This document shows positions 12,658-23,880 of a DNA stretch of 64,000 nucleotides, in pieces. The position numbers were made by a program, and so were the translations under genes. The notes under the pieces are model-generated. The model did not search any database, was not told the origin of the DNA, and saw only the letters and a program-made list of their open reading frames with translations. The DNA is from Curvularia sp. ZM96 (taxonomy: Eukaryota > Ascomycota > Dothideomycetes > Pleosporales > Pleosporaceae): assembly GCA_022457065.1 (NCBI GenBank), contig JAJGBQ010000001.1:186001-250000 (forward strand), read 5' to 3'. How positions within the stretch are numbered: position 1 is the stretch's first letter; each line of letters begins with the position of its first letter.

Positions 12658-13200
12658 TTCGTATTTCCAGTTACTTCTTAGGTGGTGATTGTAGAAAGCT
12701 TGTTTGAAGGAGATCTCTTATGTGTTTTCTACAAGCTTAAAAGAAAGGTTTATCTGCTTATTACATGTTGTCGCAAACTCTCCAATACTCACACTTAATG
12801 TACATAAAAGATGCATATATCAGCTGACATAGGGTTTGGACAGCTTTGCACGTGGTATTACTCACTGATGACTCCGCTGACACATCATCATTGTCACAGC
12901 GTATCCCAGCTCTAGAAATCCCATCATGGATCTTCTAGGATGTCACTCTTACTAAACATCTTGATTCATCATTTTCTGTATTGCCTTTTCTTGGATCACA
13001 AAATTAAGTGTGTTGAAACTGCACGTGATGTCCATCTCAGAAAATTAGACAATGCCAAAGTCTTGGCCTAACATAGTGGTGATACATAGTCACTATTCAA
13101 AATAAGTCCGAACCTCTTTACGCTTCAATTAATTGCAACTGATTTCCTACGCTTGTTAGCTCTATCTTCTGCACCCTGCTCTTTGACTTTAAATTACATC
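12658..13200. promoter_or_regulatory. Divergent promoter region of methyltransferase and YCII gene
   Basis: 543 bp between divergent starts. AT-rich, with no coding exon and no motif I can name with confidence. Confidence 0.4.
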
Positions 13201-13734
13201 ATGCGAAGCCGCTTTTCGCTGATCTCAAATTACCTGCGCCAACCAATCAGGCTGTTCTCAATGTCTACCCGGACACAACAAGATGTTGAGCGATTAGTTA
13301 TTTTACCAGATCGACCCAATGTTGTAAGTACATAGCCCTAGGAGAAACCCTGAAACTTTATCGAGCACGTTGTGTATACCATTCTAATGCGGTATAGCTT
13401 GCGCGTCGTGTTGAAATACGCCCTTATCATTCCCCAAACTTCGTGAGGCTTCATAATGAAGGCTATGTTTCATGGGCTGGTACGATCTGCGAAGTAGCCT
13501 TGACCTTAGCGGGCATGTCTGATTCTAAATCCAACAGGGCCAGTCTTTGAGAAACACATCGATACCGAGATATCGAAGCGCCCTTTCAAGGGCTCAGTCA
13601 TGGTAGTTAATGAAGGTAGCTGGGAGGGCTTTATGCAGAAGTTAGAGTCAGATATCTATATAAAGGAGCGGATCTGGGACTTGGAGAATACTAAATTCAT
13701 ACCATTCCGCACACTTGTGAGATATTCAGAGTAG
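13201..13734 (+). CDS. YCII-related domain protein (dimeric alpha/beta barrel)
   Basis: Three exons (13201-13323, 13398-13479, 13538-13734) give a 133-residue protein; no single open frame shows it whole. After a 20-25 residue leader, the protein reads VERLVILPDRPN, RRVEIRPYHSPN, then FKGSVMVVNEGS and WDLENTKFIPFRTLVRYSE. That is the complete order of the YCII fold, including the ERxxDLP-like start, the conserved GSxMVV strand and the terminal IxPF strand. YCII proteins are small cytosolic enzymes or scaffolds related to dienelactone- and chlorocatechol-pathway proteins; most fungal members have no assigned reaction. The leader RFSLISNYLRQPIRLFS could be a mitochondrial targeting peptide; translation might instead start at the MSTRT methionine. 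It lies between the methyltransferase and the amino-sugar enzyme, so a cluster role is plausible. Confidence 0.8.
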
Positions 13735-15950
13735 GTCTCTAGGACATATGGAGGGCTTAGTAGAGTTCCATGTGGTTTTCGACAACCACTATATGATATT
13801 ATCAAGTTCGTGGGGAGCTACTGGCCTAGAGTTTGACTATCTAATCAATCAATAGCTCCGCATACTATTGACAAAGCGTCCTTAACTAACGAACTTGTAT
13901 GGAGAAAATACTGACAATACCACCGTCGAGTTGCGACCGCAAACGCCTGTTCAGTGAGCTTAATGGTCTTCTTGAGCCTTGACGACGCGCTATTGGTTGT
14001 GAGTTACTTGCCACTCTATAGCTTATACCATTGTAGATCAGAGGTAGCTTTGAATCTCATCACAATATGGGTAAAAGTGAAGGGAATCATAAGTGTGAGG
14101 CTGATAGCGAATGCGAAGATATGGGCGATCTCATTGATAAGGAGATTGTACGAAGCCATAATGTACAGGAGTGGCGATGATATAGAGATGGAGATCTAGC
14201 AATCTATAGAGGAGATATGGAGCAGAAGGTTATTTGTATGAAGTAAGTGATAACGAGCGATTGAATACAACAAAATAGCTGAACGAACAAATAATCGAGA
14301 GTCACATTAGTATAACGTTTGTAGTGTAATTAACGCACAGAGGTGCTGGGCTAACGGATAACTAAACGACAAAGCTCTCTACAGATTATTGGTAAACAGT
14401 CAAGTAATAACCAGCTATTTATAGTAGTTTAGAAACTTGGAAACTTTCAGAACATATTTTCTTTCATATCACCCCTGTGTAGTATTACTTGTGTGAACTG
14501 TGAGAAGAGGTGAAATCTTTGCAGTAGTCAGATCCCAGATATTCTATTCTAGCTTGTTAGCTAGAACTAATGTATCATCTTAAATATCTTACCTGTTTAT
14601 TATAAACAGATGAATTCATCGTTTCCTCTACTTGTTCCGTATCGCGGGCTAAGCAGGCAAAAGCGTTTCCGACCACAACTTGTTTCCCCGATTTATCTGT
14701 ACTTAGACACTCGCCCGCAAACGTGTAAAAAGGTGGGACCAAGTCGCACTTCAACATTCGATCCCGATTCGCTTCGGCTCGATCCCATACAAGGACAAAA
14801 CTGCCCGCATTCAGTATCAACAGGATATCATAGAATCGTTTAGGGATTCCTACTATTCTCGTAAGGGGGATTTATTCGATTGGAAACGCCGTCCAATGTG
14901 GATTGGGGCTGAGAGAGCCCACGAACTGCAGCTTGCATGCTTAATACTGGTAAAGAATCTCTGCATCTTCAATCTATGTCTCGTTATCTTAAGGATAGTA
15001 TAGTATACAATGACTTTGGGTCAACGACTACCGAGCTGAACAATGAGCGGAATTTGTGCAGGTGTCGTAAGTGGCGTCCTGTCCTTTTTTGAGACTTTGT
15101 CGCATTATCTAGAACTTAGAACATGCGGTGAATAGGTAGTTGAAACAGCTTGTTGCGCTTTGATGACTGGTTGTAGTTCAAGTGTGATGAGTCGCGTCTA
15201 CTCGGTTAAATTGGTAACATCGATAACCAATGATATTCGCCCTTATCAGCATGTTGGTCATTTTGTAGTCAGCATATTCAGCATATTCAGCATATTCACT
15301 GTAACTAGCATCAATACCATAAACGTACTCTCCCTTCACCAATCCCTACATTGGCATTATCGGGCGAGCTTACACAGCTTTTACTTTCTACACTCTTGGG
15401 TGTGAGTATCAACAGACTGCCAAGCACAGTCATGTGACACATTTGTGTTCCTGTTCCCTTATGCTGGCACTAGGCTAGTAAGATCTTTACTCATGGACTT
15501 CTCATATAGCTATTCATCAAAAGACATCATCTTAACTCTTTCACGATACCAGAATTTATGGCTGTCGTACAGGTGTTCTATTGCTGAATACTGGCGTCAC
15601 TTCTAGAAAAACTGCTGAATCACCTTGCAGGAAAGAATGTAGATCTATGCAGTTCTGGTTGTATATGATAGTCATGGCTTGTGATACGTGGCTTGAGCTT
15701 CAATTAGCTCGTAACTAGGTAATTAAGCATGTGTGTTATGACAACGGCTTACTCATTCGTTGAGAAACACTCCTGGTCCTCGTCTAAAACCTCGATTAAG
15801 CTGACCTTTCAGTAACACAAGGCTCTGGGATGATTCTAGCTTACCTCCATATTATCAGATCAGTTCCAAGATCTTTATTCTCTTTAAATGCCATTGGGAT
15901 ATGATAACCGAGGGCTACTTTCCTCTTTACCAATTCCTTCCTCTCCGACC
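13735..15950. other. Long intergenic stretch with one unexplained open segment
   Basis: 2.2 kb without a recognised gene. One frame is open at about 14705-14955 (+), starting after a TTAG that could be an acceptor. It encodes a charged, protein-like segment with LFDWKRRPMWIGAERAHEL. It may be an exon or relic of an unrecognised gene. A 9-bp unit (TCAGCATAT) is repeated three times at about 15269-15295. The remainder is AT-rich with many stops. Confidence 0.35.
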
Positions 15951-18404
15951 ATGAACGTTAAGAGTCTCAGATCCCCCTTATCGGTTGCTATAATCGGTAT
16001 AGGTCATCGAGGTTACAACACCCACTTCCTTTCAATTCTTGAAAATCCTCGGGCTTGGAATGTGGTAGCTATCTGTGATGTGGACGAGAAAGCCCGAGCC
16101 CGTTTCGCAGCCAAACATCCGACCATACCAGTGCATGCTACACTGAGTGACCTTCTCAGAGCATGCAACAATTCCCTGGATTTTGCGATCGTCTGCGTCC
16201 CACATCAATACCATCTGGAGTGTTGTCAGACTCTAGCTCAAGTGGGAATCCCTATCTTGAAAGAGAAACCGGTCGCAGAGTCCCGAAAAGACTATGAAGA
16301 GCTTCTCAGCTTACCTACTAAGATTGGAATCACATTTCAAAAACGGTTTGAGCCCCGATACCTTGCTGTACGAGATCTATTACCACACGTTGGCCAAGTG
16401 GCTTCCTTCAGAGCGAACTTGACCGCAAGTATCGCAGAACTAGACGCAACATGGAGAGCTAAGAGTGACGTGGGTGTTACAGTAAGTTGTTTACAGCTCG
16501 ATATGATCGGGTGTCGGTGGCTAATCCAGCATCATAGGACGACCTAGGTTGCCACATGCTAGACATGATCGTATCCCTCTTTGGGCGGCCTACATCCATT
16601 ACTGCACAGAATGCTCACGGTGTAAGAGTTGATCAAGACTATGGCGGTGATGATGTCGCAAACATTATCATGAATTTTGGAGAAGCTAGAAAGCATATGA
16701 TAGGTCATGTGCATCTTTCACGTGTCTCTCATCACGGGGAAGAGTCCTTGGTTATCACAGGAAGCAAGGGAACCTTCGTCTTAGACGGAAAAGACGTCAT
16801 TTTGAGAGACAGCACGGGTACAGAGACTTTTCATTTCCAAGACACATCTTCCAAGAAGTTTGTCATTGGTTCAATGCTTGAAAAGTTCTCTGCATGGGTC
16901 GCCGGTGTAGAGACTGATTTTCCAGCTTCATTGGCCAACCTCAGAGATACAGTCAACGTTATGGATGCAATAGACCGATCGTACAACAACACTCACGCCA
17001 CCGAGAGTCCCTTTTCGGACCACCCCACGGAAGAAACAAAACTTGGAGCCTCTCTGAACGGAGAGCATCACGTGTGGCCATTGCTCTCAGCTGAATCTGA
17101 AAGTGCAGTCATCCGCCAGATGCATTCTTCGCTCTCTATATACAACCGATCTGATATCTATGAGATCTTTGAAAACAAGTGGCGGAACATGCATGGACTG
17201 AAACATGCTCTCGTTTGCAGTTCTGGAACTATTGCCATCCTGCATATGTTTGAAGCTCTGGATTTAAGACCTGGCGACGAGATTCTTTGCCCCGTATACA
17301 CTTTTTTTGCCACAGCAACCCCTATGTTGCAATATGGAGCGGTACCAATATTCTGCGACACATTGGAGGACGGCAATTTAGACCCTGCGGAAATTCCTAA
17401 GCGCACAACTACTAGAACAAAGGCTATCATCGTTACGCACATGTGGGGCCTACCATGTCGAATGCGAGATATTACTGACAACGCCAAACGCGCCGGAATC
17501 GAGGTTCTCGAGGACTGTTCGCACGCTCATGGTGCAGTTGTTGATGGCAAGATAGTGGGATCCTGGGGTGACATGGCTGCATGGTCCCTACAGGCCAAGA
17601 AGAACATCATGGGTGGCCAGGCCGGAGTTATGGCCACCAATTCGAATGATTACTATTCACGAAGTATTTTGCACGGCCACTTCAATAAGAGAGCGAAACA
17701 GGAGGTCCCGCAGGATCATCCTCTACGTAAATTCTGGCGTAAGTAGATTCAACACTTGCCGTCTTTTTCCCCATGCGGCAGTGGCTAACATCTGACATAC
17801 TGCTCCGGTAGTGACTGGACTCGGCCTCAATATGAGGGCTCACCCCCTAGCCATTGCACTAGCGAACCAACAACTCGATCTCTGGCCAACGCACGACCGC
17901 TTTAGACAGATGTACGCCGCCTACATAGCAAGCAATCTTGCTGTCATCCCTTTTCTCAAGATGCCGACTGTTCGGGACAGTCGGCGAGATAAGCATGCTT
18001 GGTACGCGTTTACGATGCAGTTCATCCCCTCCAAAGCGCCGGAAGGACTTACGCGTGACGAGTTTGTTCGACGACTGGTTGAGGATCATGGGCTCAAAGA
18101 GGTGGATATCCCTCGTTCGACTGGTCTCCTGAATGAACTACCGCTATTCACACACGCACACGAGGCAATACCTCGATTTGGAGACATACCATGGAGTGAG
18201 GCGCAACCGACTGCTCAATTCCCAAACGCTCAACGCTTCTATCAACAGGCTATAAAGCTACCGATGTGGGCAACAAAGGCTGATGAAACAATTGTACAGC
18301 ATTATGTAAGGGCCTTCTTGGCTGTTGCTAGGGAGGTCACAACTGAATTCGCACAAGAAGTAGCTAGATGCAGTAACAGCGAGGTTACCAAAGCAATGCT
18401 ATAA
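15951..18404 (+). CDS. Fused Gfo/Idh/MocA oxidoreductase - DegT/DnrJ/EryC1 aminotransferase
   Basis: Three exons (15951-16481, 16538-17738, 17812-18404) encode 774 residues. Residues 1 to about 345 are an NAD(P)-dependent Gfo/Idh/MocA oxidoreductase: Rossmann GIGHRG near the start, KEKPVAES (EKP at 105-107), and DDLGCHMLD with Asp179/His183 across the first intron. From about residue 370 a PLP aminotransferase of the DegT family follows: SSGTIAILH (phosphate cup), DCSHAHGA (ring-stacking and Asp segment), and SLQAKKNIMGGQAG with Lys532 the likely Schiff-base lysine. In bacteria these two activities are separate neighbouring enzymes (NtdC/NtdA, RifL/RifK, WlbA/WlbE) that oxidise a sugar at C3 and transaminate it. 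Fusion implies channelling to a 3-amino sugar (inference). The start at 15951 is chosen over 15888 because the Rossmann fold begins just after it. Confidence 0.9.
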
Positions 18405-19175
18405 CGTCTGGGGCGGGGCAATTGGTCACTCAGCTAGAACTGAAGAAAGGCGCAAGTTTGGGCATCATGTGATGTGTATTGGAAGGCGTGTAGGACCCTG
18501 TATGAGGCTCTTGGAGGCTGCCAAGGTACTGGTTGACTCCGCGCGATCTTGTCACAGGCATCAGTGGGTACCAAGGCCTAGTTCGGAAGAAGTAGGGACC
18601 GTGGGGCGAACAGAATCACGACTGCACATGACTAAAGAGTGCAAACTAATCAGGATTCATCACTGCTCCTAGATAATATGTGAGTGAGTTATGATCTGTC
18701 TCTGTAGTGTCCACGGGAGAAGCAAACCTCATGTTGTATCTGTTTTGTGCGCTCGTTTTCTACCAATGATCAGTGTTTATCGTGTCGGGTGCTAAATGCA
18801 GAATAATAAAATACGAAGGTAAGATGGGTAGGTAATCACACTGGTCAGAGCTTTGCAGGGGGTGAAATTCGGGATTAGGTAGCTAGCTGTGTTATTTAGA
18901 GAGTTAGCGGAAAAGAGAATCTAGAAAACTATTGGATAAGAATAAAACTCACTAGAGGATAGGGTATAGAGCTGGTTCAATACAGCGGTTTTGTCGATCG
19001 CAATGTCCGGCATGTGGGCTGTCCAGGGTGCGAAAACTTATGCCTCGCACCTCCGTACAGCGCATGGCATGATCTCCTCTAGACACGGCCGAACCACATA
19101 CCGCCTCACACGTCCCACATATGGAATGAAATTGTGCGTGTGGGAAGTCGAAGAATCGCTAGACTGACTTTTGAG
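18405..19175. other. Convergent intergenic region
   Basis: 3' flanks of the fusion enzyme and the bZIP-ankyrin gene. No gene, repeat or RNA recognised. Confidence 0.5.
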
Positions 19176-20202
19176 TCAGTCAGGGAAAGAGAAATCATCG
19201 TTGTGGCGGTGGGAATCGAAATCCGGCGTCACCCCATCGGGTTTGTTACATCGTCCACCTCGGTAAACGTTAGGCCGCAGCAAAACCTCAGCCACATTAA
19301 TATTGTCGGCCGACACCGCGATCTGCAAGGCCGTCATACCCCCAGCATCCCATATGCTCGCATCAGCACCGTGTTTCAATAAAAGCTCCACTATCTTGGC
19401 ATCCGCCCCCGCTGCAGCATCGTGAAGAGGGGTGCGACTTAGTGGGCCGATTGGTGCGTTGACATCAGCCCCATGTTTGACTAGTAGCTGCACCATTGAC
19501 GCGTGACCGTTAGAAATGGCAATACGCAGCGCTTGGTTCCTCCCATCATCCATGCTGCTTTTCCGAAAGTCTCGGCCCGGGCCCTGACCCACAACGTTAC
19601 TACACTTAAGGTTGCGATTGAAGTTGCCACTACCACCGCCAGAATCTGTTGAGGCGGAATCGTAAAGTGGGTCGGTAGTAGTTCGTTGAAAGTCTCCGGT
19701 CGTCTTTTCGAGCTCTTGCGGTGGTAGTGTCTCGAATATTGGAGCTCCATTGTATGGCGCTATATCCATAGCAGATACCATTCCGCCAGGATTCGATTCT
19801 GCATCGTCAACAAGCTGCAATGGCGAGTCTAATAGTCCAGGACTGGCCATAAAATCATCCATGCTGATGTAGGGGGAACAAGATGCAGAAGGTGTCATTA
19901 TCGCGGGGGGCCGTGTGGAGACAGGATCAGTAAACCCTGCAAGGGCGCCTCCCGTCTCCCGCGCCGCGACGGGAGGCGCAGCTTGGACGATATTCTTACA
20001 CAATGCTCGCAGTTTCATATTATCGGACTCCAGCTCTTTCAACCTGGATTTGATACTGTCTCCTATATTCCAAGCCGCTTAGTGTTGACTGGTTTTGGTA
20101 GATAGAGGTCGACAAAAGTCTGTACGTACGTCTCTTTCTCTGGGCTAGTCGGTTTTGTTGGCGTCGCCGTTGGATAATGCTTGACTCGGTATCGTCGGCC
20201 AT
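19176..20202 (-). CDS. ToxE-like bANK transcription factor (bZIP basic region + ankyrin repeats)
   Basis: Two exons (20130-20202, 19176-20062) give 319 residues. The N-terminus has a bZIP basic region RRRQQNRLAQRKRR followed across the intron by DSIKSRLKELESDN, but no long heptad leucine zipper. The middle is low-complexity. The C-terminus carries about three ankyrin repeats: ALRIAISNGHASMVQLLVKHGADVN, TPLHDAAAGADAKIVELLLKHGA and TALQIAVSADNINVAEVLL. This basic-region-plus-ankyrin layout defines the fungal bANK family, whose founder ToxE controls the HC-toxin genes of Cochliobolus carbonum; relatives control the apicidin cluster. It is therefore the probable pathway-specific activator here, acting in the nucleus. 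It is divergent from the metallophosphoesterase. Short splice junction C|GA restores arginine, supporting the intron. Confidence 0.88.
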
Positions 20203-20746
20203 TTTACACCCAAGGCTTGGTGCTTAGTTGTTTCCCTAACAAAAGGACTCTGATACTGATGCTTAAGTACTGTATTAGATTTACTGGAGATTCTGCATCT
20301 TCATCGCAGTGCCACTTGGACGCCTAAACACGGTGGCGCAAAGATTGAATAGGCAGGAGGTACAAGAGTTAATGACAATCAGCTTGGCTACGGGCTTCAT
20401 GCCTGATTGGGCGTGCAAATCCCTACTTTGGGGCCATGTCAAGCATGGTCAGGAAACAAGCTGCTTATCGGTATGACTGTCATCAAGTATGTAAGACACT
20501 CCAAGCGTGCTTTAACGCTTTCAGTAACTGCTAACGCTAAGGCTAGTCCGCCTGCTCTCTCCCTTTTCTTTATGAAGGTGGTATTATGTTGCATGGCATA
20601 TACGAGAGCTTAGCTAAGATTCACATTCATTTTTGCAGCTAAACTGTTACACACTACATTTACACCTCTTATTCTAAATATCTGCATTCAGAATCTGTAA
20701 ACCTCTATTACTCCAGAGAATTAACATTGGAAGCATCTCCTGCACA
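20203..20746. promoter_or_regulatory. Divergent promoter region of bANK and metallophosphoesterase genes
   Basis: 544 bp between divergent starts with no coding exon. No regulator site identified with confidence. Confidence 0.4.
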
Positions 20747-22732
20747 ATGTCCACGGCAGTGCCGTCAGCAATGGAGGGCGGAAATATGTGCAGCATAGCT
20801 CCGGTGGAAAAGGTCGCTACTCCCGCGAGTGAAATCACTGTCTTGCACTTCAACGATGTGGTATGTCCCCAAAAATATGGAGTTTCAAGTTTTCCAGGCA
20901 CTCACATCGATCATGGCAGTACCACATATCGGATCCCGAACTGGTGGCACGCTTTGCAACTGTGCTTGCCAACCCCGCCCATGTCGTTGCTAAGGCTGAT
21001 CTAGCCTCGAGTCAGCAGTTTTTGCGCATCTTCAGTGGTGATGCTTATTCACCTTCGCTTGAGGCATCAGTTCTTCATGGTGATCACATGACTGACTTGC
21101 TCAATATCTTGAATATCGATGTAGCCTGTTATGGTAACCACGATTTCGACTTTGGCGAAACACGTCTCATAGAATTATCGAAGCGAAATAATTTTCCCTG
21201 GACACTTGCCAACGCTATTCGAAAACAAAGTGACGATGATGCGGGTCCATTCCTTGGAGTCTCTTCCGAATATGTCATCAAAAGAATTGCTGGGTATCGG
21301 ATAGGATTCATTGGTCTTGCTGGCTCGTGCGTAACTTCCTAGCCCACCCCTTCTTTCTCCCCCTCTCTTTCAACTCTCGAGTTTATCTCTGACGTTTCCT
21401 CAGCGACTGGCCTTCTAATTGTCAACATCTTCCCAGATGCGACATCCTTGCTCCAGTTGTGGTGGCTAGAAGACTAGCATCGCAACTTCGACAGGCGCAC
21501 AAATGCGATCTCGTCATTGCGATTACACATATGCGTCTCACCGAAGACATATCGTTGTCTCTTGGCACACTAACTGGAGATGAGCGGCTCGATCTTATCC
21601 TCGGTGGTCATGATCATCATGTCATCCGGAGAACGGCTAATGATCTTGACGACAATCCTGCGATTATCGAGCAAGGAATACTAAATTCCAGCGCAGCATA
21701 TACTGAGTTCCAAGGTCATGTGAGGATCATAAAGAGTGGCACTAACTGGCGAGGTCTTTCGGTAGCGCAATTGGTACTCAACCGATCAGCAGACGGCACT
21801 GCTATGATATCTGAAGTGCGCCGTGAGTAGTCTCTTAACCTCACATATCCCAGGTTTACCACATTCTTACTCTTAAAGCAGTCAAACAAATATCAGACCT
21901 CAAGGGGATGCCCGAGTTTAATCGCATTCCTCCTTGTCCGAAAGTCCTAAGTGCCATCGCCAGATCTCAAGCCAGGATCCACAAACTTGTCCAGCAACCT
22001 CTTCTGTACACTAGCGTAGCTCTCGAAGGCCGCTCAAATGTGATACGTAGCCAGGAGTCCAATTTAGGTAACATGCTCGCCGATGCACTCAAGGCCTTTT
22101 ATGGTACGGATATCGCTTTTGTTAATAGTGGTGGTATTCGCTGCGACAGGGTAATCGAGTCATCCGAGCAGGTGCCTATGCGAGTCCGAGATCTGGTGGA
22201 TATCCTCCCTTTCAACAACCCCTTGGTCGTTAAACGTATCAGCGGGCGCAACCTAGTAGCAGCACTTGAGAACTCAGTTTCTGATGCGCATACCGATGGG
22301 CGCTTTCTGTGCCTCTCGGGTTTGCGCATATTGGTCCAATGGATCTGCCCCGAAGGCCAAAGAATCAAAGAAACCCATTTTCTACCAGGAGATTGCCTTG
22401 GGGTAGAAACTTTGGACCATAACAAGTTCTACACTGTCGCCATGTCAAGCTTTATATCATCTGGCTTTGATGGATACACATGCCTTACGAATGCGGAGAC
22501 CATAGTAGATATCGAGGGTGCAATGACGGATACGGACCTGATGCTTAAAATATTTGATATCTCAACGGAACCAAGGGAAATGAAAGCTGAGAGAATTGCT
22601 GACAAGACAACCGCTGGGTTAGCAAGGGCTAGAGAAGCTATCATCAAGAGGTGGTGTGAGAGCGATGGGCTGCCAATCATCAGTCCAGTTTTGGATGCAA
22701 GAATTAGAGTTATTAACAACACTCATCTTTGA
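20747..22732 (+). CDS. 5'-nucleotidase / metallophosphoesterase family protein
   Basis: Four exons (20747-20860, 20920-21326, 21404-21822, 21882-22732) encode 596 residues. The N-terminal calcineurin-like domain has every metal ligand block: LHFNDVYH (split by intron 1), FSGDAYSPS, GNHDFDFG, ITHMRL and LGGHDHH. The C-terminal 5'-nucleotidase domain has SNLGNMLADAL, FVNSGGIRCDR and SSFISSGFDGYT. Bacterial and animal relatives are secreted UshA/CD73-type nucleotidases, but no signal peptide or anchor is visible, so this form is probably intracellular. Fungal intracellular members are uncharacterised to my knowledge. Placed at the cluster edge next to the regulator, it could hydrolyse a sugar phosphate or nucleotide-sugar intermediate of the amino-sugar branch (inference); a general nucleotidase outside the cluster is the alternative. 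Confidence 0.9.
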
Positions 22733-23590
22733 TTAGAAATAGTTTAGCAAAGTTGCTGTTCGATTGGTGGACGGATTACCAACTGGAACACTTTAGTAAT
22801 TGATGTTGTATTTTACCTCTACTTTACTACGTATTCTATCTTGTACCGCATGATTAAATAAAAGCTTATAACGTATCTCACAGGTGACCAAGGCTATCTA
22901 CGTACTAACGCGCTAGCACACACATACTCTGTAGTCACGCTATAGCGTTGCGTGTACTACCGAATTCGTGGCTGAACACATACTGTTAGACTATTGACTA
23001 GGTGGAGTACAGCACGAGATAGATCAGACGAATAGGCAAGCAGTCAGTCATATTGATACGAGACGAATCACTAGTGAGTTACTCTAGTGATTGTAGGACA
23101 TATATAGCCCTAAGCTGACTAAGACGAGCCAGGATGCTCCAGGTTAGCCCAAACTGGGCCAGATCCTGACACATACTACATAGTAGTAACTGCATTTTGT
23201 GAGGCCAATTAGCGGTAGTTGACGAAACCAATACCATCAAATAGCAATGTTTAGAGTTTTAGTGCAGCAAACTTCTAAAAATGCGATAATAACAAAAACT
23301 CCAAAGATCTTTAGGTAAGGATTATGACTGGCCAAAAGTTGAATCTCCTGAAGATTCATGAGTCTATCTAATGTTCAACGTGCTGGATAAGCAAGTTGGC
23401 CAGGCAGGCGAGTTGACCACCCCACTAAGTTTGCGCACCTCTATTAACGTATATCTTAACAACGAAATAGTATAATATATAGAAAGTAATAGAGTAGACT
23501 AACTAGTATCTATAGTATCTTTCTTGCATATACGCGAATTATAGCTAGTCTCTCTACACCTACTACACCGCGCTAGTGTTAGGATCTGGC
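22733..23590. other. Transition from gene cluster to repeat block
   Basis: Base composition drops toward AT here. No gene recognised. A short imperfect palindrome with CACTAG/CTAGTG ends lies near 23070. Confidence 0.4.
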
Positions 23591-23748
23591 TGTTACGATC
23601 CCTAAAAACGCTGACACAAGTAGACCTATAAGTAGTTTAAAGGATCGCGACTACGTCGTAATTCTTTTAGAACTACGCCGCACGTTACGTAACTTAATTA
23701 GTAATTAGTAGCTCTTAGTACTACTAAGTAACTAAGTACTCTATAGTA

Positions 23749-23817
23749 ATAACGTACTTCACAAGCATGTGGACCACCCAAGCATGTGGACCACTTTTGC
23801 CAAGACCCCACCAAAAC
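23749..23817 (+). repeat. Left terminal inverted repeat of the pogo-like element
   Basis: Matches 25549-25617 in reverse complement at every base. It contains a direct repeat of CAAGCATGTGGACCACC, a plausible duplicated transposase-binding site. Confidence 0.9.
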
Positions 23818-23880
23818 CACAACTGTACACGATAGTGCAGAACCGTACAGAACTGTAATTAAAAATCGCAATAGACTACT

